Shown in pieces: positions 37,973-46,338 of a stretch of 64,000 bases of DNA. The stretch comes from DASXKD01 sp963703605 (GTDB lineage: Bacteria > Actinomycetota > Actinomycetes > Streptosporangiales > Streptosporangiaceae). Every line of letters begins with the position of its first letter. The first letter of the stretch is position 1. A model generated the notes under the pieces. The model had not been told where the DNA came from and ran no database searches. It saw only the letters and a list, made by a program, of their open reading frames with translations. Location: contig CAVPFC010000065.1 of assembly GCA_963703605.1 (NCBI GenBank), positions 1 through 64,000 on the forward strand. Reading direction: 5' to 3'. The position numbers were made by a program, and so were the translations under genes.

Positions 37973-38745
37973 TCACCGCCAAATAACTTCTTGCGTTTCC
38001 TTCCGCCCCCAGATCGACAGTCCAGGCGCTCCCAGCGCCAGCTCGCCCTGCGTGGCGGGTTCGGGAATGGGCGTGCTAACGGATGCGGCTGGTTCAGCGT
38101 CGTCCGGCCCCTTCGTCGCACCGGCGATGATGGGTTTGCCAGGGATCGTCTCGTATGCGTAGCCGGTCAAAGTAGCTGTAATTGAACGGTTAAAATCGCT
38201 GATGCTAAGCTTTACTCGCGCCCAGCCGAAGTGTGTCTGCCCTTGGAGAACAAACTTGAGGCCGAGGTAAGCTTGCTTCACGTGGAGCCACGGGCCGAAT
38301 GGAAAGCGGGGAGTTGTTGGCCATAAACAGACCGTAATTTGGGCCGTGATGGAACGTCCTTTGGGTCCGACTTTCGTGCCCCTGGGCAACGCAGCGGCAC
38401 ACAAGACCGGCGAAGCGCTAGAAGTGCTATACACTCCCCAGATCTCGTAAACCTTGCTTAACGGCACGGCTAGCAGATCCACAAAAAACCTGGAGCTCGA
38501 GAACCTATACGTGTTGCTTAACCCAAAATCGGCGATCCATCGTGATTCAGATCAATGCGAACCAAGCCAGCGTTCTACACAATCCTCACATTCGCGGGGA
38601 TGTAGACGACCTTCGCTTCAGCCGCCCGTGCTGAGCACAGCGCTCCAACGCCCGCCGCGCTTGCCGCCAACCCACACTTGCTGAGCTGCTGATGGACTGA
38701 CTGGGAAAGGTTGGTAGTCTTGCGGTGCACGGAAGGTTTCTTCAT
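37973..38745 (-). pseudogene. PEP-CTERM-like protein, second copy, broken
   Basis: The start (38745) and TGAGGAGG site are as in copy 1. The leader reads KTTNLSQSVHQQLSKCGLAA then AKVVYIPANVRIV, followed by in-frame stops and at least one frameshift between about 38600 and 38450. The C-terminal 160 residues are open and keep HFGWARVKLSI, ATLTGYAYETIPGKPIIAGA and the PEP-like tail PIPEPATQGELALGAPGLSI. The Asp-loop (RIDLNHDGSP) is still readable. Decay is clear, because the stops lie well before the conserved domain. Confidence 0.8.
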
Positions 38746-38780
38746 AAATCCTCCTCAGGTGGAAATGAACCGAATCTCTT

Positions 38781-39598
38781 TCACTGCCGAATAACTTCTT
38801 GCGTTTCCTTCCGCCGCCACAGCGGGACGCCCTGAGCACCGAGAGCAAGCCTGCCGAGCGATGCGGGTTGCGGAGTCTCGGGAATGGGACTGGTCAGAGA
38901 AGCACCGGGGACAAGATCATTCTGTTGTTCGACGCTGTCGTCATCTGGCCCCTTTGTCTTTCCGGTGATGATGGGCTTGTTGGGAATCGTTTCGTAGGCG
39001 TAACCGGTAAGGACGGCGGTAATTGCGTGTCCCTTGTCATGCACCGTCAGACGTGTCCAGCCAAAATGGATTTTGCCGCGGATGATGAAGCGAACTCCAA
39101 GATAGCGGTCGCTGACCTCGTGCCACTTACCTGTAAGCCTGCGGTAATGGACATAGGGGAAACTGAAGACGTCCAACATTGCGCATCCGAATTCGCCTCC
39201 TTGGACGAAAGGTGCTCGCGGGCCGACCCTGGCTCCCGGATGCAAAACAAAGGCGGAGGAAAAGGAAGATGAATGGCTGCGGACTTTCTTGCCCTCAATC
39301 CCGTTGCCCATCGGGAAGGCGTCGAGGTTTACGAGGCACTCAGAAGTGCAGGAATTGTGCGAGGTCGCGATCGCGAGATCAGATATACCGTCGTGATTGA
39401 GATCGATGTAGAGCAAGTTTGTTCCGCCGTGTCCGATTACCACGTGGGCAGGCGTATATATAATTTTCGCGGCGCACGGTGGGGTCAAGCACAGCAAGCT
39501 GGCCCGGCTGCTCCTGCCGCGAGCGTATCCATGTTGAGCTGGTGATAGACTGACTCGGAAAGGTTGGTTGTTTTACGGGGCCCGGAGGAACTTTTCGT
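38781..39598 (-). pseudogene. PEP-CTERM-like protein, third copy, start codon lost
   Basis: The position equivalent to the ATG of copies 1 and 2 is ACG at 39596-39598, still preceded by AAGGAGG, so the start has mutated T to C. The leader (KTTNLSESVYHQLNMDTLAA) is followed by a frameshift near 39,500. The remaining frame is open to 38781 and keeps YIDLNHDGISDLAIATSHNS, HFGWTRLTVHD, LTGYAYETIPNKPIITGKTK and a PEP-like tail with Pro-Glu-Thr-Pro. Initiation at an internal codon cannot be excluded, but it would lack the leader. Confidence 0.8.
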
Positions 39599-39742
39599 GA
39601 GGCCTCCTTGAAAGAGAACGCAATTATAACTCTATGCGCGCGGGAAACAAGCGTGTGTCACTAGGTTTGCGGGCTGGCTCAGCCTATCCCAGCCGTCTAA
39701 GTCGAGAGGACAGGCGCGTATTTCTCATTCCGAAAACAGTGG

Positions 39743-39785
39743 GCGCCCTACCCTTCTCCGCATCCTTTGCGGAGAGGGTGGGCGC
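39743..39785. repeat. Strong 43-bp hairpin
   Basis: The left arm GCGCCCTACCCTTCTCCGCA and the right arm TGCGGAGAGGGTGGGCGC pair with one or two mismatches around a five-base loop. There is no T-run, so it is not a classic terminator. It may be a dispersed palindromic element. Confidence 0.6.
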
Positions 39786-39875
39786 GAGATTCCCAATTTG
39801 GAACCGGCTCCGCAGGCCGTCCACTTTCTCCTTTGACCTCTTGCCTTCACAACCGATAACATAATAACAAATCGA

Positions 39876-39890
39876 TTATCTATAAGATAA
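39876..39890. promoter_or_regulatory. AT-rich palindrome TTATCT-ATA-AGATAA
   Basis: A perfect 15-bp inverted repeat in an AT-rich patch. It could be an operator or part of a promoter, but no adjacent gene makes this certain. Confidence 0.3.
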
Positions 39891-40238
39891 CCTACGGTCT
39901 TTGACAACCTGACCATACTCGGAGCCTCTGGCCGCCTCCAGGTGAGAAGCCCATAAAGCGCAAAACTGCGCTCCGACTTCTAGGGCAGTGCCAAAATGGA
40001 ACTGCTGGCAGTCAGCACCACCATAACTTCAATGTTTCCAAGATTTTGCCTGTAACTACCTTAAGAGCCATAGATCTAGCAGGCAAGAAAAAATTCGGTC
40101 CTTCGTTTTCTGGATTTTGCGCAAGAGAGAGAGAGTAGAGAGAGTTTTTTCGGCTAAATTCTGCACCAGAATGTGTGCGTCGGAACCAGCTTCTCGGCGT
40201 CACGGTGACTGCGTGCTGAGATGTGAAGGGCGGGTCCA

Positions 40239-40271
40239 TCAGTTGTCAGTTCTCAGTTTTCAGTTGTCAGC
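40239..40271. repeat. Short repeat cluster left of the S23-type gene
   Basis: Repeated cagtt-g/c-tcag units (cagttgtcagttctcagt..., four near copies). The complementary arrangement occurs at 40627-40655 (gaactgataactgatcactgacaac), so the gene between them is bracketed by imperfect inverted repeats. Confidence 0.6.
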
Positions 40272-40286
40272 ACGAGGCAAGTTTAG

Positions 40287-40637
40287 ATGGGACAGGCATT
40301 TCGAGATTTGGTGGTCTGGCAACGGTCAATGCAACTGACGATTGCGATCTATGGCCTCACCAAAGAGTTTCCGCAAGACGAAAGATTTGGCCTTACGAGT
40401 CAGATCAGGCGTTCCGCGGTTTCGATCCCAAGCAACATAGCGGAGGGTCAGGGCCGGTTGAATGTGGGCGAGTTCAGGCAATTCCTGGGTATTGCACGTG
40501 GATCGAATTACGAAGTGCAGACTCAGCTCGAACTCGCAAAAGCACTCAAGTTGGCAAATTGTAAGTTGATTGAAGACGCAGAAAGCTTGTCTCATGAAGT
40601 TGGAAGAATGATCTTAGATCACTGGTCTGAGAACTGA
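40287..40637 (+). CDS. Four-helix bundle protein (S23/IVP type)
   Basis: The 116-residue protein is a typical 23S-rRNA intervening-sequence protein homologue: FRDLVVWQRSMQLTIAIYGL, then FPQDERFGLTSQIRRSAVSI and PSNIAEGQGR, which is diagnostic. These fold into a pentameric four-helix bundle of uncertain function and occur either inside rRNA or as free-standing genes, often in repeats. The start at 40287 gives the standard N-terminus. It is flanked by inverted repeats (40239-40271, 40627-40655), and the MacB permeases follow 36 bp later. Confidence 0.92.
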   Translation: MGQAFRDLVVWQRSMQLTIAIYGLTKEFPQDERFGLTSQIRRSAVSIPSNIAEGQGRLNVGEFRQFLGIARGSNYEVQTQLELAKALKLANCKLIEDAESLSHEVGRMILDHWSEN

Positions 40638-40655
40638 TAACTGATCACTGACAAC
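40627..40655. repeat. Short repeat cluster right of the S23-type gene
   Basis: The segment gaactgataactgatcactg carries the inverse of the cagtt-type repeats at 40239-40271. It overlaps the 3' end of the S23-type gene. Confidence 0.55.
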
Positions 40656-40672
40656 TCGGTGCGGAGCAACCT

Positions 40673-41926
40673 ATGGCGCAAGGACAAACACGGGAATCGG
40701 TCAAGATGGCGCTCGACACGCTGCGGACGAACAAGCTGCGTTCGGGACTGACGGTGCTGGGCATCGTGATCGGAGTGACCACCGTCATCACGATTTCATC
40801 CGTCATCAGCGGATTGAACAATCGGGTCAACGACTGGGTCAGTTCGCTGGGGTCGAACGTTTTCTGGGTCTTCCATATGCCGGTGATCGGGGTGCAGCCA
40901 ACCACGGAGATGCTGTCGCGCAGGAAGCTCAATCTCGATGAAGTACTGGAACTGCGCAAACTTCCCCACGTGGTTGCGGCGGACGGGGGATTTCAGCACG
41001 TGGGCCAGTTCCGCGTGGGCGCCGTGAGCGTGAAATACCAAGGCAAAAAAGTGGCTGGAACGCGGCTGCAGGGATCTACTGTCCAGATCTCCCAGGTGAC
41101 GGACCTGAATTTTCGCGAGGGCCGGCTGTTCACCGATGAGGAAGACCAGCGCGCCTCGCATGTATGCGTCCTGGGCTACGACACCTGGCAGCAGCTCTTT
41201 GGAGACGAGAGCGCAGTGGGCAAAGAGGTCAATGTCGAGACGGGGATGTACACCGTGATCGGGGTGGTCGACAAGCTGAAGCAGCCCTTCGGCGGCGGCA
41301 AGAATCCGGATGACAACAAGGTCTACTTCCCTCTCGGCACGTTCCATAACCTGCATCCCGAAGACAAAGACATGTGGGTCAGCGTGAAATATGACGACCC
41401 GAAGTACAAATCGCTGGTGGAGGAAGAGATTCGCGAACGGCTGCGCATCATGCGCAAGGTCCGGGTGGATAAACCGGACGATTTCGAGATCTTTGGACCG
41501 GATTCGCTGTCCAAACTTTGGGGGCAGCTTACGGGCGGACTGGTTCTGTTCATGATCGCCGTCTCGAGCGTCGGGCTGATGGTCGGCGGCGTGGGCGTGA
41601 TGAACATCATGCTGGTTTCCGTCACCGAGCGCACCCGCGAGATCGGGGTACGCAAGGCCATCGGGGCCACCAGGAAAACCATCCTGACTCAATTCACCAC
41701 CGAGGCGGTCACGCTGTGCGCGGTGGGCGGCATCATCGGGATTCTTGTCGGAGCGGTGCTGACGTACATCGTCTATTTCTTGCCCATCGGCCTGCCCGCG
41801 ACGCTTTCAACCACCTGGGTGCTGATCGGGTTTGGCGTGTCGTGCGCCATTGGCCTGCTGTTCGGGATCTACCCGGCATGGAAAGCCGCTAATCTCGATC
41901 CGATCGAAGCGTTGCGGTACGAATGA
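40673..41926 (+). CDS. MacB/FtsX-type ABC transporter permease, first of a tandem pair
   Basis: The 417-residue inner-membrane protein has the MacB-like topology: a first helix at about 17-42 (LRSGLTVLGIVIGVTTVITI), a large periplasmic MacB_PCD domain, and three C-terminal helices including GLMVGGVGVMNIMLVSVTER and then TREIGVRKAIGAT, the FtsX signature. The C-terminus ends AAWKAANLDPIEALRYE-like, typical of this family. Such permeases form mechanotransmission ABC systems that export lipoproteins, peptides or toxins, without carrying solute through the membrane. No ATPase gene is in the window. A paralogue follows after 110 bp of repeats. Confidence 0.93.
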   Translation: MAQGQTRESVKMALDTLRTNKLRSGLTVLGIVIGVTTVITISSVISGLNNRVNDWVSSLGSNVFWVFHMPVIGVQPTTEMLSRRKLNLDEVLELRKLPHVVAADGGFQHVGQFRVGAVSVKYQGKKVAGTRLQGSTVQISQVTDLNFREGRLFTDEEDQRASHVCVLGYDTWQQLFGDESAVGKEVNVETGMYTVIGVVDKLKQPFGGGKNPDDNKVYFPLGTFHNLHPEDKDMWVSVKYDDPKYKSLVEEEIRERLRIMRKVRVDKPDDFEIFGPDSLSKLWGQLTGGLVLFMIAVSSVGLMVGGVGVMNIMLVSVTERTREIGVRKAIGATRKTILTQFTTEAVTLCAVGGIIGILVGAVLTYIVYFLPIGLPATLSTTWVLIGFGVSCAIGLLFGIYPAWKAANLDPIEALRYE

Positions 41927-42036
41927 ACAGGGATCAGGGATCAGGGATCAGGGAACAGGGAACAGGGAACAGTGTCTGCCGCGTCACAGACGAGAACAGC
42001 TGGAGGCTAGAAGCTAGCAGCTAGAAGCTGGTTTTT
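41927..42036. repeat. Short tandem repeats between the permease genes
   Basis: cagggat units (three), cagggaa units (three) and gctagaagctagcagctag-type repeats fill most of the gap. They could mediate slippage or recombination between the tandem genes. Confidence 0.7.
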
Positions 42037-43293
42037 ATGGCACGAGGGCAAACGCGAGAATCCGTCAAGCTGGCGCTTGACACACTGCAAAACAACAAGC
42101 TGCGGTCCGGATTGACCATCCTGGGGATCGTTATCGGCGTCACCACGGTGATCACCATCTCCTCGGTGATCAACGGGCTTAACCGGCGCGTCTCGGACTA
42201 CATCACCTCGATGGGCTCAAACGTGTTCTGGGTCTTCCACATGCCCATGATCGGGATGCGTCCTACAACGGAGATGCTGACGCGCAAGAAGCTTACAGCG
42301 GAGGACGCACTGGCGCTGCGCAGCCTTCCCCACGTGATTGCGTCCGACCCCGAGGTCCGCCACGTCAACGAGCGGTTCCGGGTGGGCGATGTGAGCGTAA
42401 AGTACAACGGCAAGAAGGTGTCGGGGGCATTTCTGATCGGTTCCACCGATCAGCTTGAGACAGTATCGGATCTAACCATTGGCTCCGGACGCATCTGGAA
42501 CGACACCGAGGATGCGCACCGGACGCATGTCTGCATGCTGGGCAAGGACACTTCGGACATGCTTTTTGGAAACCAGGACCCCCTCGGCAAGGATGTCAAC
42601 GTGGCGTCAGGCCTCTACACCGTGATTGGTGTGGTGGAGAAGCGCAAGCAGCCGTTCGGTACGGGCAAGAATCCCGCTGACAACGGCGTGTACTTTCCGC
42701 TGGGCACGTTTCAGAATCTCTACCCGGAGATCAAGGACATGTTCATCGCGGTCCGCTACGACGACGCGCGGAACAAGTCGCTGGTCGAAGAGGAGATTCG
42801 CGAGATGCTGCGGGTGCGGCGGAAGGTGAAGGTGCAGGCCGGCGATAATTTCGAGATCATGGGCCCGGATGCGCTGACCAAGCTGTGGTCGCAGCTCACC
42901 GGCGGGCTGGTCCTCTTCATGATCGCCGTTTCCAGCGTGGGGCTGATGGTGGGCGGAGTAGGGGTGATGAACATCATGCTGGTATCGGTCACGGAGCGCA
43001 CCCGGGAAATCGGGGTACGCAAGGCGATTGGCGCCACCAAACGCACCATCATGACCCAGTTCACCATGGAGGCAGTGACACTGTGCGCCATCGGCGGCGT
43101 CATCGGCATTTTTGTGGGAGCCGTGATCACGTATATCGTCTATTTCCTGCCCATCGGCTTGCCGGCGTTCCTTTCCACCGCATGGGTGCTGGTCGCCTTT
43201 TGCGTGTCGTGCGCTATTGGGCTGGTGTTCGGCATTTACCCCGCCTGGAAGGCAGCGAATCTCGATCCGATCGAGGCCCTTCGCTACGAGTGA
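42037..43293 (+). CDS. MacB/FtsX-type ABC transporter permease, second of a tandem pair
   Basis: The 418-residue protein is a close paralogue of the preceding gene, with the same start (RGQTRESVKLALDTLQNNKL), periplasmic domain and FtsX helices (GLMVGGVGVMNIMLVSVTER, TREIGVRKAIGAT) and the same C-terminus ending NLDPIEALRYE. Differences concentrate in the periplasmic domain, which may give different partners. Tandem pairs of MacB-like permeases are common in Acidobacteriota. The cognate MacB ATPase and an RND-type periplasmic adaptor are not present here. Confidence 0.93.
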   Translation: MARGQTRESVKLALDTLQNNKLRSGLTILGIVIGVTTVITISSVINGLNRRVSDYITSMGSNVFWVFHMPMIGMRPTTEMLTRKKLTAEDALALRSLPHVIASDPEVRHVNERFRVGDVSVKYNGKKVSGAFLIGSTDQLETVSDLTIGSGRIWNDTEDAHRTHVCMLGKDTSDMLFGNQDPLGKDVNVASGLYTVIGVVEKRKQPFGTGKNPADNGVYFPLGTFQNLYPEIKDMFIAVRYDDARNKSLVEEEIREMLRVRRKVKVQAGDNFEIMGPDALTKLWSQLTGGLVLFMIAVSSVGLMVGGVGVMNIMLVSVTERTREIGVRKAIGATKRTIMTQFTMEAVTLCAIGGVIGIFVGAVITYIVYFLPIGLPAFLSTAWVLVAFCVSCAIGLVFGIYPAWKAANLDPIEALRYE

Positions 43294-43314
43294 ATCAGGA
43301 ATGAGGACTGGCTT

Positions 43315-43464
43315 ATGAAGGTCTTAGTGGCGATCGTCGCTGCCGTCATTGTCGCTGCCTCCCTCTTCGCCGACTACAAGTGGCGCCGGTGGATGGCGGC
43401 CCGGCGAGCGGAACGCCGCGACTACAACTCCCGTAACCATTCGACTCGCTCCGACGGTCAATAA
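43315..43464 (+). CDS. Small single-helix membrane protein
   Basis: The 49-residue frame starts MKVLVAIVAAVIVAASLFAD and continues YKWRRWMAARRAERRDYNSR, a hydrophobic helix followed by a basic tail. A TGAGGA site lies about eight bases before the ATG at 43315. It lies 21 bp after the second permease, so it may be translated from the same mRNA. No family is recognised; short membrane proteins of this type are often species-specific. Confidence 0.55.
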   Translation: MKVLVAIVAAVIVAASLFADYKWRRWMAARRAERRDYNSRNHSTRSDGQ

Positions 43465-43524
43465 CGCCGCAACGTTTTTCTCCTGTTCCCGTTACAATCA
43501 GCAACAGGGAGCCGTCCAATCGAC

Positions 43525-43900
43525 ATGTTTCGTTTCGTCGCCCGTGCTTTTCGTTCGTCTATCGTCCCCAAACCTGCCCGAGTCGCGGTTCTGATTCTGG
43601 CCGCGGCCACGCTCGTGCTCATCCCCGTAGCCCGCGCCCAGTTCAACCAGCCGCCCAATGTGCCGCCGGCTGGAACCCAGGTCCATGACCCCTCCGTACT
43701 CAAGCCGCCCGCGGGAGCCCGGGTGGCCATCGTCGAGTGGGAAGACATGGAGTGCCCCGACTGCGCCCGCGCCAATCCCCTGCTCCGGGAAGCCGCCACT
43801 AAATACAACATTCCGTGGGTGCGCCACGATTTCCCGCTGCCCTTCCACGCCTGGAGCATGCAGGCCGCGATCAATGCCCGCTGGTTTGACACCAAGAGCA
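43525..43900 (+). CDS. DsbA/thioredoxin-fold protein, cut off at the contig join
   Basis: The remaining 125 codons encode a signal peptide (VAVLILAAATLVLIPVARAQ), a linker (PPNVPPAGTQVHDPSVLKPP) and the beginning of a DsbA-type thioredoxin fold with the redox motif CPDC at residues 77-80 (WEDMECPDCARANP) and LREAATKYNIPWVRHDFPLP. It is a predicted exported disulfide oxidoreductase or isomerase. Right after WFDTKS the homology stops and the following sequence is the antisense of asd. The gene is therefore truncated by the junction, not by a stop. Confidence 0.88.
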
Positions 43901-43906
43901 TGAGGG
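43895..43906. other. Chimeric junction: acidobacterial to actinobacterial DNA
   Basis: Bases to 43900 (accaagagca) belong to the thioredoxin-fold gene, and bases from 43901 (tgagggcggc) to the asd gene on the minus strand. GC content, codon use and gene style change here, with no repeat or tRNA at the point. Little or no microhomology is visible. Confidence 0.9.
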
Positions 43907-44939
43907 CGGCGCCCTTGCGCAGGTTGTCGCCGCACACGAACACCTCGACGGCGCGCGGGTTGTCCAGCGAGGCGCGCACCCGGCCAACCCAGGTCGGGTC
44001 GGTGCCCACGACGTCGGCCGGGGTCGGGAACTCGGCCCGCTCCGGGTCGTCGTAGAGCACGACGCCCGGCGCGGCGTCGAGCGCCCGCTGCGCGGCCTCC
44101 CTGGTCACCTCGGTGTCGAACTCCGCGTGGACGGCCACGGAATGGGTGGTCACCACGGGCACCCGGACGCAGGTCGCGTGCACCTTGAGGTCGGGCAGCC
44201 CGAGGATCTTCCGCGATTCGTTGCGGACCTTCAGCTCCTCCGACGACCAGCCGTCGGCCTTGATCGAGCCGGCCCACGGCACCACGTTGAGCGCGAGCGG
44301 GGCCGGGAACGGGCCGAGGTCGCCGACCGCGGCGCGCAGGTCACCGGCCCGCTGGCCCAGCGCGCGGGAGCCCGCGACTTTGTCGAGCTGGGCGTAGAGG
44401 GTGTCGATACCGGCCTGGCCAGCCCCGGATGCCGCCTGGTAGGACGACACCACCATCTCGCGCAGGCCGAACTCCCGGTGCAGCGCCGCCATGGCGACGA
44501 TCAGCGAGAGCGTGGTGCAGTTCGGGTTCGCGATGATGCCCTTGGGGCGTTTCGCAACCTTGTGCGGGTTGACCTCCGGCACCACGAGCGGCACCTCGGG
44601 GTCCATCCGGAACGCACCTGAGTTGTCGACGACCACGGCCCCGCGGGCCGCCGCGATCGGCCCCCAGTGCGCGGACACCTCGTCCGGCACGTCGAACATG
44701 GCCACGTCCACGCCGTCGAAGACGTCCTCGGCCAGGGCGACGACCTCGGTTTGCTGGCCACGCACCCGCAGGCGGCGGCCGGCCGACCGGGGCGAGGCGA
44801 CCAGCCGGATCTGACCCCATACGTCGTCCCTGGTGGAGAGCAGGTCGAGCATCACGGTCCCCACCGCGCCGGTGGCACCGACCACGGCCAGGGCCGGCTT
44901 CGCGGTCACCGGGTCACCGGCCCGCTGGGCGTAATGCAT
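43901..44939 (-). CDS. asd: Aspartate-semialdehyde dehydrogenase, 3' end lost at the junction
   Basis: Asd reduces aspartyl phosphate to aspartate semialdehyde with NADPH, the second step of the aspartate-family amino acid and diaminopimelate pathway. The start is ATG 44939, 25 bp after the lysC stop. The nucleotide-binding loop GATGAVG is at residues 21-27, the catalytic cysteine is C141 in IIANPNCTT, and further blocks are SYQAASGAGQAG and HATCVRVPV. About 346 codons are present; homology ends with DNLRKGAAL, after which the family normally has AxxIAExxAAE, so about 10-15 residues are lost where the join occurs. An open frame runs on into foreign sequence, giving a chimeric tail. Confidence 0.93.
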
Positions 44940-44964
44940 GCCGAACGGTGGCCACGGGGCGGCC

Positions 44965-46245
44965 TCACCGGCCCGTCCCCCCGTACACGACGGCCTCTAC
45001 CTCGCTGGTGTCGAGGTTGAAGGCCCGGTGTGCGGCGGTCACCGCCGCGTCCATGTCGTTCTCGTCCACGATGATCGAGATCCTGATCTCCGAGGTGGAG
45101 ATCATTTCGATGTTCACCCCGGCCGCGGCGACCGCGCCGAAGAAGGTGGCCGTGACCCCCGGGTGCGATTTCATCCCGGCCCCGACGAGGGACACCTTGC
45201 CGATCCGGGCGTCGTAGAGCAGGTTCTCGAACTTGACCACGGGCTGCACCGCACGCAGCGCGGCCAGCGCCGCCTCCCCGTCGGCCCGCGGGAGGGTGAA
45301 CGAGATGTCGGTGAGCCCGGTCGTGGCCGCGGAGATGTTCTGCACGATCATGTCGATGTTGATGCCGGCGTCCGCGATGGCCTGGAAGATCTGCGCCGCC
45401 TGGCCCACGACGTCGGGGACTCCCGCGACGGTGACCTTCGCCTCGGTGAGGTCGTGCGCGACGCCGGAGATGATCGCCTGCTCCATCCCGGGCTCCTCCT
45501 TGGTTCCGCGTGGCTGGTTGGTCACCCAGGTCCCGTCCCTGTTGCTGAACGACGACCTGACGTGGATCGGCATGTTGTACCGCCGCGCGTACTCCACGCA
45601 GCGCAGCTGCAGGACCTTGGTGCCCGCGGCGGCCAGTTCGAGCATCTCTTCGTAGCTAATCGTGGGGATCCGCCGCGCCACCGGCACGATCCGCGGGTCG
45701 GCGGTGAACACCCCGTCCACGTCGGTGTAGATCTCGCAGACGTCCGCCTCCAGCGCGGTGGCCAGGGCGACCGCCGTGGTGTCCGAGCCACCCCGGCCGA
45801 GCGTGGTGATGTCCTTGCCGCTGGCCGAGACGCCCTGGAACCCGGCCACGATGGGGATATGGCCGTCGGCCAGCGCGGTGGAGATCCGGCCGGGGGTAAC
45901 GTCGATGATCCTGGCCTTGCCGTGCACGTCGTCGGTGATCACACCGGCCTGGGAGCCGGTGAACGAGCGCGCCGACAGGCCGAGGTTGGCGATCGCCATG
46001 GCCAGCAGCGCCATCGAGATCCGCTCGCCCGAGGTGAGCAGCATGTCGAGTTCCCGGGCGGGTGGCAGCGGGCTTACCTGTTTGGCCAGGTCGTGCAGTT
46101 CGTCCGTGGTGTCGCCCATCGCGGACACCACGACGACCACGGAATGACCGGCCTTGTGGGTGACGACGATGCGCTGCGCGACCCGCTTGATCCCGTCGGC
46201 GTCGGCGACCGACGATCCACCGTACTTCTGCACGACGAGCGCCAC
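44965..46245 (-). CDS. lysC: Aspartate kinase
   Basis: The 426-residue enzyme phosphorylates aspartate to start synthesis of lysine, threonine and methionine. The N-terminal signature is ALVVQKYGGSSVADADGIKR, with the kinase blocks GSQAGVITDD and GRGGSDTTAVALATALEA. C-terminal ACT domains include NIDMIVQNISAATTGLTDIS and NIEMISTSEIRISIIVDEND. The length matches actinobacterial aspartate kinases with two ACT domains, which are feedback controlled by lysine and threonine. The gene is 5' to asd in the usual actinobacterial lysC-asd operon. Confidence 0.97.
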   Translation of the reverse strand: MALVVQKYGGSSVADADGIKRVAQRIVVTHKAGHSVVVVVSAMGDTTDELHDLAKQVSPLPPARELDMLLTSGERISMALLAMAIANLGLSARSFTGSQAGVITDDVHGKARIIDVTPGRISTALADGHIPIVAGFQGVSASGKDITTLGRGGSDTTAVALATALEADVCEIYTDVDGVFTADPRIVPVARRIPTISYEEMLELAAAGTKVLQLRCVEYARRYNMPIHVRSSFSNRDGTWVTNQPRGTKEEPGMEQAIISGVAHDLTEAKVTVAGVPDVVGQAAQIFQAIADAGINIDMIVQNISAATTGLTDISFTLPRADGEAALAALRAVQPVVKFENLLYDARIGKVSLVGAGMKSHPGVTATFFGAVAAAGVNIEMISTSEIRISIIVDENDMDAAVTAAHRAFNLDTSEVEAVVYGGTGR

Positions 46246-46338
46246 GCCGCTCCTCCCGCTGGGGTACGTCTGGCGGCTTGAGTGTACCCAGGCACCCCGG
46301 GCGTGCCGGCTGGTTTTATCGCCGGGAATCGGCCGCTA

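Larger units (their letters stand above)
39599..40286. other. Intergenic, about 690 bp, with hairpins
   Basis: No gene is seen. It contains a strong hairpin at 39743-39785, an AT-rich patch with a palindrome at 39876-39890, and a cluster of cagtt-type short repeats at 40239-40271 next to the S23-type gene. Confidence 0.55.

Noticed and set aside
40239..42036. Short tandem repeats considered as a CRISPR array
   Set aside because: Units are only 7-10 bp with no spacers of constant length.
44938..46281. 447-codon plus-strand frame opposite lysC
   Set aside because: It mirrors lysC, which has all family motifs. The antisense product is His/Asp/Gly-rich without homology.
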